Source: Deinococcus detaillensis (GTDB lineage Bacteria > Deinococcota > Deinococci > Deinococcales > Deinococcaceae). From it: DNA of 64,000 nucleotides. Location of the stretch: positions 113,401 through 177,400 of the forward strand of contig NZ_VKDB01000006.1 of NCBI RefSeq assembly GCF_007280555.1. The letters are read 5' to 3'. A program made the translations under genes and the position numbers. Of the stretch, positions 11,840 through 20,470 are shown piece by piece. Every line of letters starts with the position of its first letter. The first letter of the stretch is position 1. The notes under the pieces are model-generated. The model made no database searches. It was not told where the DNA came from and worked only from the letters and a program-made list of their open reading frames with translations.

Positions 11840-12606
11840 TGGCCCTGATGCAAGGCGAGGGCGCTCTGGCACTGATCGGCTATTCCGCTGCCGCTGCCCG
11901 CGCCCTGCGCGAATTCGGCCTGGTGACGCTCGGCGTGCCTGCCGCGCCTTTGCCGGAAGTGCTGAGCGCCTGCGAATCGCTGGGCTTTGCCGGAGCGCTG
12001 CTGCATCCCAGCTTGCAGGCCCAGGCCGCTGAGCAAGTCCAGCTTGATCCCGACGCCCGCCGCGCCGGACTGACCGACGCGCTGGCCTTTACCGGCGGGC
12101 CGCGCGGCACCTACGCCGCTCCCGAAGCGCTGCTGAGCGCCGTGCAGGAAAGCAGTTACGCCGCCAGAGGAGCGCACGCCGTCCTGATCGGCTCGGCTGC
12201 CGATTTACGCTTGGGACTGGGGCTGGCCCGTATGGGCTTCAAGGCCATCACGGTGGTTGCCGACTCGCACCGCGAAGCCGAAGCGATGTCGCGTGATCTG
12301 CCAGCGGGTCTGGCGGCTTTCGCTCTGACGCGCCAAGACGCTGCTCTGCGCGGCCTTGCTGAAAAGGCCGACTTCTTGGTCATCACGGGCGGCACTTTGC
12401 CGAGCCATCTGGTACAGCCTTACCACACCGTCCTTGACTTGAGCGGCAAAGCGGGCCGCGAAGTGCAGCGGGTGGGAGCCACTTTACTGAGCCTTCCAGA
12501 CTTTCCGGCCCGCGTGCTGGCGCGGCAGCTTGAACATGCCAGCGGTCAGCGCTTCCGGCCTGACCTGCTGGCTGAAGTGGCGGCAACTTTGGCGGCTGAA
12601 GCTTAG
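11839..12606 (+). CDS. Shikimate dehydrogenase-like protein
   Basis: A 255-residue protein with the two-domain pattern of AroE: an N-terminal substrate-like domain, then a Rossmann-like domain from about residue 110 (AVLIGSAADLRLGLGLARMG). The standard GxGGxxxA loop is altered to GSAADLRLG. The catalytic Lys/Asp of true shikimate dehydrogenase is not obvious, so catalysis of dehydroshikimate reduction is doubtful. It is coupled to the FemXAB-like gene (TAATG), which may matter more than the shikimate link. Confidence 0.6.
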
Positions 12607-12673
12607 AACACCGCTCTGCTAGCCCCTTTCGCCGTTTGTCTGGTTTCTAACAGACCTGATTCAAGATGAGCTG

Positions 12674-12679
12674 TACAAT
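12674..12679 (+). promoter_or_regulatory. -10 box before the 38-aa membrane protein
   Basis: TACAAT lies 11 nt before ATG 12691. It gives a predicted leader of only a few nucleotides and supports the small ORF being expressed. Confidence 0.5.
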
Positions 12680-12690
12680 AAAAAACCTAA

Positions 12691-12807
12691 ATGAATCTCA
12701 TTGTGGTGTTGTTGAGTGTCTGGCTCGCTCTGAACCTCGCTCTGTTGGCTATCGCGGGGGCCGCCGCTTTTTTACGTCGTGACGAACCCTTGCGGATGCG
12801 GGCCTAG
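12691..12807 (+). CDS. Small membrane protein of 38 residues
   Basis: The frame encodes MNLIVVLLSVWLALNLALLA followed by IAGAAAFLRRDEPLRMRA: one long hydrophobic helix of about 25 residues and a positively charged tail, the usual form of a single-span small membrane protein with its tail in the cytoplasm. A TACAAT box lies upstream and a strong terminator (12827-12871) follows the stop by 19 nt, so it is bounded like a complete transcription unit. There is no Shine-Dalgarno sequence, in keeping with leaderless expression. The function is unknown. Confidence 0.55.
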   Translation: MNLIVVLLSVWLALNLALLAIAGAAAFLRRDEPLRMRA

Positions 12808-12826
12808 CCTTGTTTGTCTGCCCACC

Positions 12827-12871
12827 ACCAAAAGCCGCGCCTTTCTCATCTAAGAAGGCGCGGCTTTTGGT
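12827..12871. terminator. Strong bidirectional terminator
   Basis: A perfect 17-bp inverted repeat (ACCAAAAGCCGCGCCTT at 12827-12843 and its complement at 12855-12871) around an 11-nt loop. The outer A/T pairs supply a TTTT run in either direction. It separates the small membrane protein gene (+) from greA (-). Confidence 0.88.
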
Positions 12872-12885
12872 GAGTTCAACGGGTT

Positions 12886-13356
12886 TTATTCGTAAGTCAC
12901 TTCCAGCAAGGTGAATTTGGCACTGCCTTTGGGAAGCGGTACCGTCACGGTGTCGCCGGGGCGGCAACCGTTCAGGGCTTGCCCAATGGGAGACTGATCG
13001 CTGATGCGCCCCTTGAGGACATCCACTTCATACGTGCCGACGATCTCAAAACTGCGTTCAGTGCCCCGCTCGTCCTTGACTTTGATTTTTGCGCCGAGGC
13101 CCACGCCGTTTTGGGCGTTTTCTTCAATAATCTGGGCGCGTTCCAACTGGTCTTCCAATTCGATAATCCGCGACTCGTTTTCAGACTGCTGCATTCTGGC
13201 TTCGTCGTAAGCGGCACTTTCGCGCAAGTCGCCGTCGGCAAGAGCGCTGCCCATGTACTCGCTGATCTGTTCGCGGCGGGTGGTCTTGAGGTGGTTGAGG
13301 GTTTCGGCAAGCTTGTCGTGCCCGCGCTTGGTCATGGGAATCTTGGCTCTGGTCAT
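12886..13356 (-). CDS. greA: Transcription elongation factor GreA
   Basis: A 156-residue GreA that binds the RNA polymerase secondary channel and promotes cleavage of backtracked RNA. The N-terminal coiled coil has the acidic tip LADGDLRESAAYDEAR, with Asp and Glu that act at the polymerase active site. The C-terminal FKBP-like domain ends with the SPIGQALNG and GDTVTVPLP signatures. The start is the ATG at 13356, preceded by GGAAG and a TATACT box at 13367-13372. A longer frame upstream has no support. It is monocistronic between its promoter and the shared terminator. Confidence 0.95.
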   Translation of the reverse strand: MTRAKIPMTKRGHDKLAETLNHLKTTRREQISEYMGSALADGDLRESAAYDEARMQQSENESRIIELEDQLERAQIIEENAQNGVGLGAKIKVKDERGTERSFEIVGTYEVDVLKGRISDQSPIGQALNGCRPGDTVTVPLPKGSAKFTLLEVTYE

Positions 13357-13366
13357 AAGAACTTCC

Positions 13367-13372
13367 AGTATA
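13367..13372 (-). promoter_or_regulatory. greA -10 box
   Basis: TATACT on the minus strand, 10 nt before the ATG. With a start site about 7 nt downstream, the leader would be only 2-4 nt. Confidence 0.6.
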
Positions 13373-13595
13373 GCGGCCCCACTCTGTTGGGCGCAGGCGT
13401 GAGGCGAAGGTCGAAATTGGAGGGCCAACCAAACAACTTGCTCGACTGCTTGGGCCGGAAATATTCTGCTCGCGCGAATTGGCACGGCGACGACTCACGC
13501 CACCGCATTGAACTGCTCTACGTCTTTTCCTTCGCTTTCTTCCGATCCTGCGGTGTAGATTTTGAATTTTCCTCTCCGCGTGGGGAGGATCAATT

Positions 13596-14039
13596 TTAGG
13601 CTTCCAGACCTTCTTGCACGCCGTCGAGGATGTTGGAAAGCCGCGCCCGCGTGAAGGGCCGTTTGCCTTCCAGCAGGTGGCCGTCATGGGCGTGAAGGTG
13701 CCAGTGCTTGCTGCCGCCCATGACCCTCAGCGATACCCCGCCCAGATCCACGTGCCTTGGGCTGACCGCCGCCAAAAACAGCGCTTGTCCAGTTCCCAGT
13801 TGCGCAGTGCCCTGTGACGATTGATCCTGCGGCGAGTGCGTGTCGGGCCGGTTGAGGCTGACACTCATGATGGTGGTGGGCAGATCGTAGGGCCGCTCCA
13901 TGCGGTAGATGTAATCGGGGAAGTCGGCGACTTTGCTTAGCGTCAGGCCGCGCGGGGCCGCTTCTTGTTCCAGCCACGACAGCAAAGTGAGCCACGAAGA
14001 GTAGAGCGCGTCTTTGGAGGCGGTATTTGAGTTGGACAT
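13596..14039 (-). CDS. Conserved protein of unknown function, 147 aa
   Basis: A soluble 147-residue protein with no transmembrane segment. The sequence has the feel of an alpha/beta domain, with a conserved-looking stretch HWHLHAHDGHLLEGKRPFTR containing four His. I do not recognise a family, and the His cluster could bind metal but this is not shown. A TACACT box lies 10 nt before the ATG. It is unrelated in sequence to the lipoprotein genes next to it. Confidence 0.6.
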   Translation of the reverse strand: MSNSNTASKDALYSSWLTLLSWLEQEAAPRGLTLSKVADFPDYIYRMERPYDLPTTIMSVSLNRPDTHSPQDQSSQGTAQLGTGQALFLAAVSPRHVDLGGVSLRVMGGSKHWHLHAHDGHLLEGKRPFTRARLSNILDGVQEGLEA

Positions 14040-14084
14040 CTTAAGGTGCAGTGTAGCGTGCGGCGGCGGTGGGGGAGCGGCACG

Positions 14085-14108
14085 AAAAAACCGCCCACGA
14101 TGGGGCGG
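14085..14108 (-). terminator. Terminator of the 14128 lipoprotein gene
   Basis: On the minus strand, CCGCCC pairs with GGGCGG (14103-14108 and 14091-14096) around a 6-nt loop and is followed by TTTTTT (14085-14090). Confidence 0.8.
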
Positions 14109-14127
14109 CAGATGAAATGTTGAGGGT

Positions 14128-14718
14128 TTAGAGTTTGTCCACAGTTACAGCAGTCACGGTGCAGTTGGCATAGACCGGAATAGAGGGCAGCAAGGCCGAA
14201 ACGCTGTTGGTGCTGACCGTCTTACCATCGCCCGTAAGTGTCAGCTTGGCATAGAAGCTGCCTTTGCCGTTGGCCACTTGGTTGCTGGCCGTGACTGTTT
14301 TGATGTTGACGTTGGCATTCGGCTTGACCACAATCGCTTGAGGCAAGAAACCGTTAGATGAATCTGCCGTGAAAATCGTTTTGAAGTCATTACCGCCGAG
14401 ATTCTGTAAGTTGCTACCCTGAACAGTTGCGCCGTAGTTGCTGTCGTACTGGCTGTCCGTATTTCCCAGCAAGTTGATGCCTATGCTGGAAACTGTGCCC
14501 GAAGCGTTGTAGTACACGCCCACGTTGGTAATAGTGGTGGTGCTGCCATCTTGATTGATGGTGTTGTCGCAGGCCACGTACTTACCATTTGCGTCTCTGT
14601 ACTCAGTTTTCAAGTCGTTAAATTTGACCGTGCCGGAGCCGGTGCTGGCGCTCCCGCAGGCGGCGAGGAGGAGGGGCAAGGCGAGGGCGGGCAAGAGCAT
14701 TTTGGCGTTGAGTTTCAT
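14128..14718 (-). CDS. Lipoprotein of unknown function (copy 2 of a tandem pair)
   Basis: A 196-residue exported lipoprotein. The signal peptide ends in the lipobox LLAACGS, with the lipidated Cys at about residue 21. The mature part is Asn/Thr/Gly-rich and beta-like. It has one Cys near the start of the domain (YVACDN) and one near the C-terminus (VYANCTV), likely to form a disulfide. It shares this layout and several aligned positions with the upstream lipoprotein (14770-15345), so the two look like diverged tandem duplicates. GGAG lies before the ATG. No function is recognised. Confidence 0.75.
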   Translation of the reverse strand: MKLNAKMLLPALALPLLLAACGSASTGSGTVKFNDLKTEYRDANGKYVACDNTINQDGSTTTITNVGVYYNASGTVSSIGINLLGNTDSQYDSNYGATVQGSNLQNLGGNDFKTIFTADSSNGFLPQAIVVKPNANVNIKTVTASNQVANGKGSFYAKLTLTGDGKTVSTNSVSALLPSIPVYANCTVTAVTVDKL

Positions 14719-14769
14719 GGTGTTCTCCTTGAAAAGTTGAGCTTGAGAAAGGCGGAGTGCCGATAAAGT

Positions 14770-15345
14770 TTACGAGCAGTTGACAACTGGAATGGCTGTT
14801 ACGCTTTCGACGACGTTGCTGACGTTTCCATTCTGGTCTTCGCCAATGGCCTGAACGTAGGTGTACCCTCTGACATAAGTGGTGTTAATCGGCGTGGGAA
14901 TGATGCTCTGTGCGCTCAGGCCACTGCTGACTTTGAGCGGAGCGACTTCAGAACCGATGGTAATGGTGGCCAGTCCATTGCCTGAGTAATCGGGAGAGCT
15001 GTAGCGGTCACCAAAAATACGTTGTTTGGTGGTTTGGCCGGTCTGCACGCCTTTAAATGAAATCCCGATGCGCTGTAGGCCACCTGTCCAACTGACGCCG
15101 ACTTGCAGTTGCGTATTCCGGTCATCGCAAATGACATTCGTTCCCGCTGCTAACGTCTTGTTGTTCTGATCCTTAACACTTGTTCTCAGGGTGTATTCGC
15201 TGTTGTACGAAGTGACGGCGTTCAGAGTTACCGAACTGCCGCCCCCATTGGGCGCTGGGGTCACGGTAATGTTACAGGCCGAGAGCAGCATAGCCGCGCC
15301 GATCAGTCCCAAAAGTCCCTTATTGATCTGCTTCATCTCCTTCAC
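14770..15345 (-). CDS. Lipoprotein of unknown function (copy 1 of a tandem pair)
   Basis: A 191-residue lipoprotein with signal peptide and lipobox LLSACNI. The mature domain starts after a short Pro/Gly linker (TPAPNGGGSS) and has Cys residues at VICDD and at the extreme C-terminus (VVNCS). The same Cys placement and the GI-x(3-4)-G strand appear in the downstream lipoprotein. The GTG at 15345 is preferred because GAGG lies 7 nt upstream; the alternative in-frame ATG at 15336 has AAGGAG immediately next to it, which is too close. The pair probably forms an operon ended by the 14085 terminator. Confidence 0.72.
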   Translation of the reverse strand: MKEMKQINKGLLGLIGAAMLLSACNITVTPAPNGGGSSVTLNAVTSYNSEYTLRTSVKDQNNKTLAAGTNVICDDRNTQLQVGVSWTGGLQRIGISFKGVQTGQTTKQRIFGDRYSSPDYSGNGLATITIGSEVAPLKVSSGLSAQSIIPTPINTTYVRGYTYVQAIGEDQNGNVSNVVESVTAIPVVNCS

Positions 15346-15491
15346 TTTGCCGCCTCAAGCTGACTTGAACGTGATAGCGCCTTAAGCAGACATGAAGAAG
15401 GCATGAAATGAACTTGAGATTAATCTTGTCTGGCACGGCGAAGGCGAGGCGGCTTACCAAAGGGCGGCGCGGCGGGCGCTCAAATAACGCT

Positions 15492-16088
15492 ATGCTTGGC
15501 AAATTTTTCAAGAAACCCGCCGACGATATGAACGGGCGTGTGCCTCCCGGTCAAAGCCTGACCAGCCGGTTCCCAGTGCTGACCTACGGCCCCGCGCCGC
15601 GCTACAAGCTGGAAGACGTCACCCTCAAAATATCCGGTTTGGCCGAGGCAAGGGAGTTCTCGTGGCCGCAACTGCGTGCCCTGACGCAAACCACCCTGAC
15701 CTACGACATCCACTGCGTCACCCACTGGAGCAAACTCGATACCACCTGGACGGGCATCCGCGTAACTGACCTCATGCCGCTGCTGAGCTTGAAGCCGGAA
15801 GCCAGTCATGTGATGATTCATTCGGTGGGCGGCTACACCACCAACCTGAGCTTGGGCGACTTCGTGCGTCCCGAAAACCTGCTGGCCTACCGCTTTGACG
15901 ACAAGCCGTTGGAAACCGAACACGGTGGCCCGCTGAGATTGGTGGTGCCGCACCTGTATTTTTGGAAGAGTGCCAAATGGATCAGCGGCCTGGAATTTAT
16001 CAGCGCCGACGCCCCCGGCTTTTGGGAGCGCAATGGCTATCATATGCGCGGAGATCCTTTCAAAGATGAGCGCTACAGCGACGACTGA
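15492..16088 (+). CDS. YedY/sulfite-oxidase-like molybdopterin protein
   Basis: A 198-residue protein with the oxidoreductase molybdopterin-binding domain (sulfite oxidase fold). The conserved IHCVTHWSK contains the Cys that ligates molybdenum in the family. GGYTTNLSL and the GGPLRLVVPHLYFWKSAKW block are further family signatures. There is no twin-arginine signal, so unlike MsrP it should be cytoplasmic. The domain is the minimal version and lacks the dimerisation domain of sulfite oxidase. moaC, needed for the cofactor, is also in this window (54815). The mug gene starts inside its last 23 bp. Confidence 0.85.
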   Translation: MLGKFFKKPADDMNGRVPPGQSLTSRFPVLTYGPAPRYKLEDVTLKISGLAEAREFSWPQLRALTQTTLTYDIHCVTHWSKLDTTWTGIRVTDLMPLLSLKPEASHVMIHSVGGYTTNLSLGDFVRPENLLAYRFDDKPLETEHGGPLRLVVPHLYFWKSAKWISGLEFISADAPGFWERNGYHMRGDPFKDERYSDD

Positions 16089-16659
16089 GCCGGAGCACGG
16101 GCCTGAGCCGTCCGGCGCGGGCCATCTGGTGCCTGACTTACTCGCGCACGGCCTCAAGCTGGTTCTGATCGGCACCGCGCCCAGCCGCATCAGCGCCGCA
16201 GCGGGGGCTTACTACGCCAATCCGCAAAACAAGTTCTGGCGGGTGCTGTTTGAAGTGGGCCTGACCCCGCACCTCTTTAAGCCGCAGGAGTTTCCGGCTT
16301 TGCTGGCGCTGGGTATCGGTCTGACCGACGTGGCCAAAAAGCACAGTGGCGTGGACGCCAGCTTGCCCTCAGAGGCGTGGGAACCCACCGAGTTGCGTGC
16401 CCGGATTGCCTATTACCGCCCCGAAGTGGTGGCCTTTACCAGCAAGCGCGGAGCCAGTCAGGTGCTGGGCCTGCCCACCGGCAAGCTGCCGTATGGCCCG
16501 CGAGCCGAGCGCCTGGAGGGAGCCGAAGTCTGGGTGCTGCCGAGTACCAGCCCGCTGGGCCACACTTATTTTCAGCTTGAACCTTGGCAGGCTTTGGCCG
16601 AGCAGCTCAAGAAAGATGCAGGAAGCGGGAACTCTCCTCAGGTTGGGGGCGTACTCTGA
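16066..16659 (+). CDS. mug: G/U mismatch-specific DNA glycosylase (Mug-like)
   Basis: A 197-residue uracil-DNA glycosylase superfamily member of the Mug/TDG type, which removes U or alkylated C opposite G. The first motif is GTAPSRISAAAGAYYANPQNKF, with Asn in the expected place after ANP. The intercalation loop region is VLPSTSPLGHTYF. The start is ATG 16066, which overlaps the molybdoenzyme gene by 23 bp; the first ~25 residues are a low-complexity Glu/Pro/Gly lead. In Deinococcus it adds to the base-excision repair set. Confidence 0.85.
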   Translation: MSATATTEPEHGPEPSGAGHLVPDLLAHGLKLVLIGTAPSRISAAAGAYYANPQNKFWRVLFEVGLTPHLFKPQEFPALLALGIGLTDVAKKHSGVDASLPSEAWEPTELRARIAYYRPEVVAFTSKRGASQVLGLPTGKLPYGPRAERLEGAEVWVLPSTSPLGHTYFQLEPWQALAEQLKKDAGSGNSPQVGGVL

Positions 16660-16727
16660 ACATGGATTTGAGCGGTTCTCGGCAGTTAAGCAAATTTTCT
16701 TCTCTCACTTCTCAGCGGAGCGTTTAC

Positions 16728-17540
16728 ATGTCACTTCCTCCTTCACCGCGCCCAACTTCAGACGATCAGCAGTGGCCCGACCAGCAGTGGCTCAGCGGCG
16801 GCAAGCCCACTTCCATCGCTGGCCAAGCCGCGTACTTGGCAGGCCGCGCCGGAGACACGCTGGGACTGATCGTGGTGGGAGCGCTGAGCCTCGGACTGAT
16901 TGCCGTGCTGCTGATCTGCTTAATTCTTGCTGGCATCAAAGGCAGCTTGGTGGCCACGCTGTTGATGCTCCTGGCCATCGCAGGTGTGGTGCTGGCCTTT
17001 GGCAAGTTTCGGCGGCAAACCCGGCAAGCGGCGGTGCTGCGGAGTGGCGGCGCGGCATTGCCCCGCAGTGATGTGGGCACCGAATTTGCCACCTTGGAAG
17101 CCGAGCGCATTCAAAAGCTGGCTCACCTGACCCTCAAAGCGGGCGCAAGCCTGAGTGCGCCGCTACGCCAAAAGCTCAACGCCTCGGCCACCGCCATCCG
17201 CGACGCGCTGCGGGCCACGGCGGCGGGCGGGGTGCTGACCCGCGAGGCCCATGACGCCCGCCAAGCGGCCGACGATGATTTGCCCACCGCGCTCTCGGCT
17301 TACCAAGACCTGCGGGTGACGGGTTCGGGCCTGGCTTACGGCGAAGTGCTTCTCTCCGAGCAACTGACCCTGATTGAGCGCCGGATGCGGTCTATCAGCG
17401 ACGCGCAGGCCCAGCAGCACACCCGCAAGCTGGAAGCTGGACGCCGTTACCTCAGCGTCAAGTACGGCGAGGCCGACGACTTGCAACCAGCCGAGGTGCG
17501 GGTGAGTGGGCAGAAGGTCAAGGGCGAAGCTGAGCGGTAG
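16728..17540 (+). CDS. Membrane protein with long cytoplasmic helical domain, unknown
   Basis: A 270-residue protein. Two transmembrane helices lie at about residues 45-70 and 75-95 and are followed by a helical, Ala-rich domain (LTLKAGASLSAPLRQKLNAS onward) that may form a coiled coil. I do not recognise a family. The ATG at 16728 has GGAG 7 nt upstream (16717-16720) and is preferred over the in-frame ATG at 16662. It lies between mug and rdgB without overlap. Confidence 0.65.
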   Translation: MSLPPSPRPTSDDQQWPDQQWLSGGKPTSIAGQAAYLAGRAGDTLGLIVVGALSLGLIAVLLICLILAGIKGSLVATLLMLLAIAGVVLAFGKFRRQTRQAAVLRSGGAALPRSDVGTEFATLEAERIQKLAHLTLKAGASLSAPLRQKLNASATAIRDALRATAAGGVLTREAHDARQAADDDLPTALSAYQDLRVTGSGLAYGEVLLSEQLTLIERRMRSISDAQAQQHTRKLEAGRRYLSVKYGEADDLQPAEVRVSGQKVKGEAER

Positions 17541-17579
17541 ATGTGAGAAACTTGGCCCTTGTAGATCAGCGGTGGGCCG

Positions 17580-17585
17580 TACACT
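17580..17585 (+). promoter_or_regulatory. -10 box of rdgB (leaderless)
   Basis: TACACT followed by 6 nt and the ATG at 17592. TTGTAG at 17559-17564 is a weak -35 candidate at a short 15-nt spacing. Confidence 0.6.
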
Positions 17586-17591
17586 AAGCGC

Positions 17592-18227
17592 ATGAGTCCA
17601 TCCAACCCGGAACCGTCCAGCCCCCCCTTGCGCGTGGTGGTGGCCACCAGCAATCTCGGCAAAGTCATTGAATTTGAAGAAGCGCTTTCTGGCCTCGGCT
17701 GGCAGCTTGAGCCGCTGGGCGATTACAGCTTGCCCGAAGAAACCGGCAGCACCTACGCCGAAAACGCCATGATCAAAGCGGCTGCCGCTTCTCTGCACAC
17801 TGGACTGCCGGCGCTGGCCGACGATTCGGGCCTGGAAGTGGCCGCTCTGGGCGGTGAACCGGGCCTGTACAGCGCCCGTTTCGGCAACCGCAAAGACGAC
17901 CACGAGCGCAATTTGTATTTGCTGGAGCGCACCCGCAACGTCCAAGACCGCCGCGCCAAATTTATCAGCGTGCTGGTGCTGGCTTACCCGGACGGCCACA
18001 TCGAGGAGTACCGGGGCGAAGTGGACGGCCAACTTTTGGAAGGCCCGCGCGGGGTGGGCGGCTTCGGCTACGACCCGCTGTTTGGGCTGCCGGATGGCCG
18101 CAGCATGGCTCAGCTCAGCTTGGAAGAAAAACGCGCCGTGGGCCATAGAGGTAAGGCCTTTGACGCCCTCAAAAAAGCCCACGTGGACGGCCCGCCGCCG
18201 CGTCCGACCGGCAGCAAGGTCAACTGA
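17592..18227 (+). CDS. rdgB: RdgB/HAM1 non-canonical purine NTP pyrophosphatase
   Basis: Hydrolyses dITP, ITP and XTP to monophosphates, cleaning the nucleotide pool. The 211-residue protein has the family signatures VVATSNLGKVIEFEEAL, ETGSTYAENAMIKA, LADDSGLEV, GEPGLYSARF and the C-terminal GGFGYDPLFG and KRAVGHRGKA. A leaderless -10 box precedes it. Its TGA is followed with no gap by the GTG of the MntA-HepT fusion, so the two are read from one transcript. Confidence 0.94.
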   Translation: MSPSNPEPSSPPLRVVVATSNLGKVIEFEEALSGLGWQLEPLGDYSLPEETGSTYAENAMIKAAAASLHTGLPALADDSGLEVAALGGEPGLYSARFGNRKDDHERNLYLLERTRNVQDRRAKFISVLVLAYPDGHIEEYRGEVDGQLLEGPRGVGGFGYDPLFGLPDGRSMAQLSLEEKRAVGHRGKAFDALKKAHVDGPPPRPTGSKVN

Positions 18228-18950
18228 GTGACACACTCACGACTGCTGCGCCCCGAGTTGCCCGAAGTGGTGGCCCTCATCCGTGAGCGCAGGAGTGAGT
18301 GGCAGGACTTGGGTGTTGAGCGGGTGCGGGTTTTTGGCTCGGTGGCGCGGCAAGAAGCCGGGGCCGAGTCGGACGTGGACGTGCTGCTTGACCTTGAAGC
18401 GGGCGCAGGACTCCTGACGCTGGCCCGCGCCCGCGACTTTTTTGAGCACCTGCTGGGCTACCGCACCGACGCCGTGACCGAAGCGGCCCTCAAGCCCCCC
18501 TTGAGCCGAGAAGTGCTGCTGGACGCGGTGGACGCCCTCGATCCCAAGCTGCATCCGCCGAGACGGGGCCACAAGCGCTGGAAGTGGCGCGTCTACGAAC
18601 TGCTCAGTGACATAGACGCCCTGCGGGAGTACACGGCGGCCCACACCTTTGAAAGCTTCAGCGCTGATTCGCTGACCCGAGACGCCGTGCTGCTGCGGCT
18701 GCTGCGAATAGGGGAGGCCACCAAATACTTGCCGCAGCGCCTGCAAGACACCCACCCGGAGATTCCTTGGGCCACTTTGCGCGACGTGAGAAATTTGGTG
18801 GCCCACGATTATTTCGGCCTCGACGTTTCGTTGGTGTGGGTGAGTGTGACGCGGGAAATGCAGTCGCTGCGCCCCCTGTTTCAGGCGCTAGCGCAGGAAC
18901 CGGAAGACGGGAGCTCAGCGGGCGCGGCGCAGCACCACAAGCCCAGCTAA
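18228..18950 (+). CDS. Single-chain MntA-HepT (nucleotidyltransferase antitoxin fused to HepT toxin)
   Basis: A 240-residue protein carrying both halves of a MNT/HepT type VII toxin-antitoxin system. Residues ~1-105 are a minimal nucleotidyltransferase with FGSVARQEAGAESDVDVLLD (Gly-Ser at 37-38, Asp49 and Asp51) and a third Asp near 81. Residues ~118-225 are a HepT domain with RNLVAHDY, the R-x4-H-x-Y motif (Arg188, His193, Tyr195). In two-gene systems MntA adds AMP to that Tyr and silences the HepT RNase. Here the two domains are joined by a short basic Pro/Arg/Lys linker (~106-120). Catalytic residues of both look intact. The GTG start abuts the rdgB stop. Confidence 0.85.
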   Translation: MTHSRLLRPELPEVVALIRERRSEWQDLGVERVRVFGSVARQEAGAESDVDVLLDLEAGAGLLTLARARDFFEHLLGYRTDAVTEAALKPPLSREVLLDAVDALDPKLHPPRRGHKRWKWRVYELLSDIDALREYTAAHTFESFSADSLTRDAVLLRLLRIGEATKYLPQRLQDTHPEIPWATLRDVRNLVAHDYFGLDVSLVWVSVTREMQSLRPLFQALAQEPEDGSSAGAAQHHKPS

Positions 18951-18997
18951 AGGCCGCCGCCCATTCTTTCTGAGGATGCGGGCGCTAGCATGCGCTT

Positions 18998-19672
18998 ATG
19001 TTGCCGCTTCTCAAGCAAGTACTCGATAATTTCAACTTTGACATTGACGCGGACAAGTCCCGTGAGGAAAACGCCGAAGGTGTGATCCGCAACGCCGCCC
19101 TGCTGGCGGGCGCGGTGGCCGTCGAGCCGCTGCCGTTTGCCGATTTGCTGCTGATTACCCCGCTGCAAATCAAGATGGTGCTGCACGTGGGCAAGGTCTA
19201 CGGCTTCGAGATCACCGCCGAGCGTGCCCGCGAGATTATTCAGGAACTCGGCGTCACGGTGGCCTACGGGATGGTGGCCCGTCAGGTCATGCGCAGCCTC
19301 GCCAAGCTGGCCCTGCCGATTGTGGGCGGCCTGATCACCGCGCCCGCCGTCTACGGCTGGACATACGCGCTGGGGCGGCTCTCCGAGCAGTATTTCGAGC
19401 AAAAGCGCCTCGGCCTGCCGTTTGACAAAGATCAGCGCACTCAGGTGGTACAGGAAGCCAAGCAGAAGACCAAGAACATTTTACCGAGTGCCAGCGATTT
19501 TACCGATCTGGCCTCCGAGCTGCGCCGCCGCGCTGAGGAACGCAGCAAAAATGCAGGTGGCCCAGATAAAGCCAAGCCAGCAGACAAAACGGTGGACGCC
19601 GCCCCGGTGGATTTGACCAAAGACGCCGTGAAAGCTGAACAGCCCAAGGCAGAGCAAACCAAGTTGAATTGA
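18998..19672 (+). CDS. DUF697 family membrane-associated protein
   Basis: A 224-residue protein of the DUF697 (YcjF-like) type. It has an N-terminal amphipathic helix, then [20 protein letters not shown] and [17 protein letters not shown], the most conserved block of this domain. A hydrophobic Gly/Ala segment ([20 protein letters not shown]) follows. The last ~60 residues are a charged Lys/Ala/Asp-rich tail. Family members are often found with GTPases; none is adjacent here. TAGCAT (18986-18991) ends 6 nt before the ATG, so the mRNA is probably leaderless. Confidence 0.8.
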   Translation: MLPLLKQVLDNFNFDIDADKSREENAEGVIRNAALLAGAVAVEPLPFADLLLITPLQIKMVLHVGKVYGFEITAERAREIIQELGVTVAYGMVARQVMRSLAKLALPIVGGLITAPAVYGWTYALGRLSEQYFEQKRLGLPFDKDQRTQVVQEAKQKTKNILPSASDFTDLASELRRRAEERSKNAGGPDKAKPADKTVDAAPVDLTKDAVKAEQPKAEQTKLN

Positions 19673-19682
19673 GCGCCCTCTT

Positions 19683-20470
19683 TTACTCCACCCGCTCCAG
19701 CACATAAAACGCCCGTTCGCCTTCCCGCGCCAGATCGGTGACGGCGTAGCCCGAGGCGAGGTAATGCCCCAGCACGTCTCGCAGCGCCAGCCGCCACGCC
19801 AGCGTCAGGGGAGAGGGCAGCTCAAAAGCATTCAGCGGCACCTCGGCCAGCAACTTGGGCGCGTCGGCGCTGAGCTCAGGCGCACTGGGCGTCTGGCCCT
19901 GCGCTTCCAATACCCGGACGCCTTCCGGCTTCGGCGGGGGCCGCTCCGAATGCTCCGTGCTGACATCCCACTCCATCATCAAGCGGTCAGCGGGCAGATC
20001 CTCGGCCACGTACCACTCGGGGTGATACGACACCGCCCTCGCGCCCAGCTTGCCCAGATTGAAGCGGGCGTTGCGGGCCACTAGCGGGTCGAACGTCCAC
20101 GTCACTTTGGTCAGGCCCATCTCGCGCACTCGGCGGGCTTGGTGGTGCTTGAGTGCAGCCGCCGCGCCGTGTCCGCGCCAGTCGGGTCGCAGCGCCAGCA
20201 GGTGCGAGTGGTGCCAGATGCGCCCGTCCTGATAAGCCGGAAAGCCGTAGACAAAACCGAAGGCCGGGCCGCACTCCTCATCCGTCTCGTCGACCGGAAA
20301 AGCCGCCGCCACCACTCCGCCGAGGTGGGCGTGAATGCGGAAGATGTTGCGGGGATGCACGGCGGTTTCGGAGTATCCCCAGGCCGCTCGCTGAAGGTCT
20401 TCCAACACCACCATCTCCCGCGCGGTGTGCAAGTCGCGGATGGTGAAAGCTGGCCGAGTAATCGGCTCCT

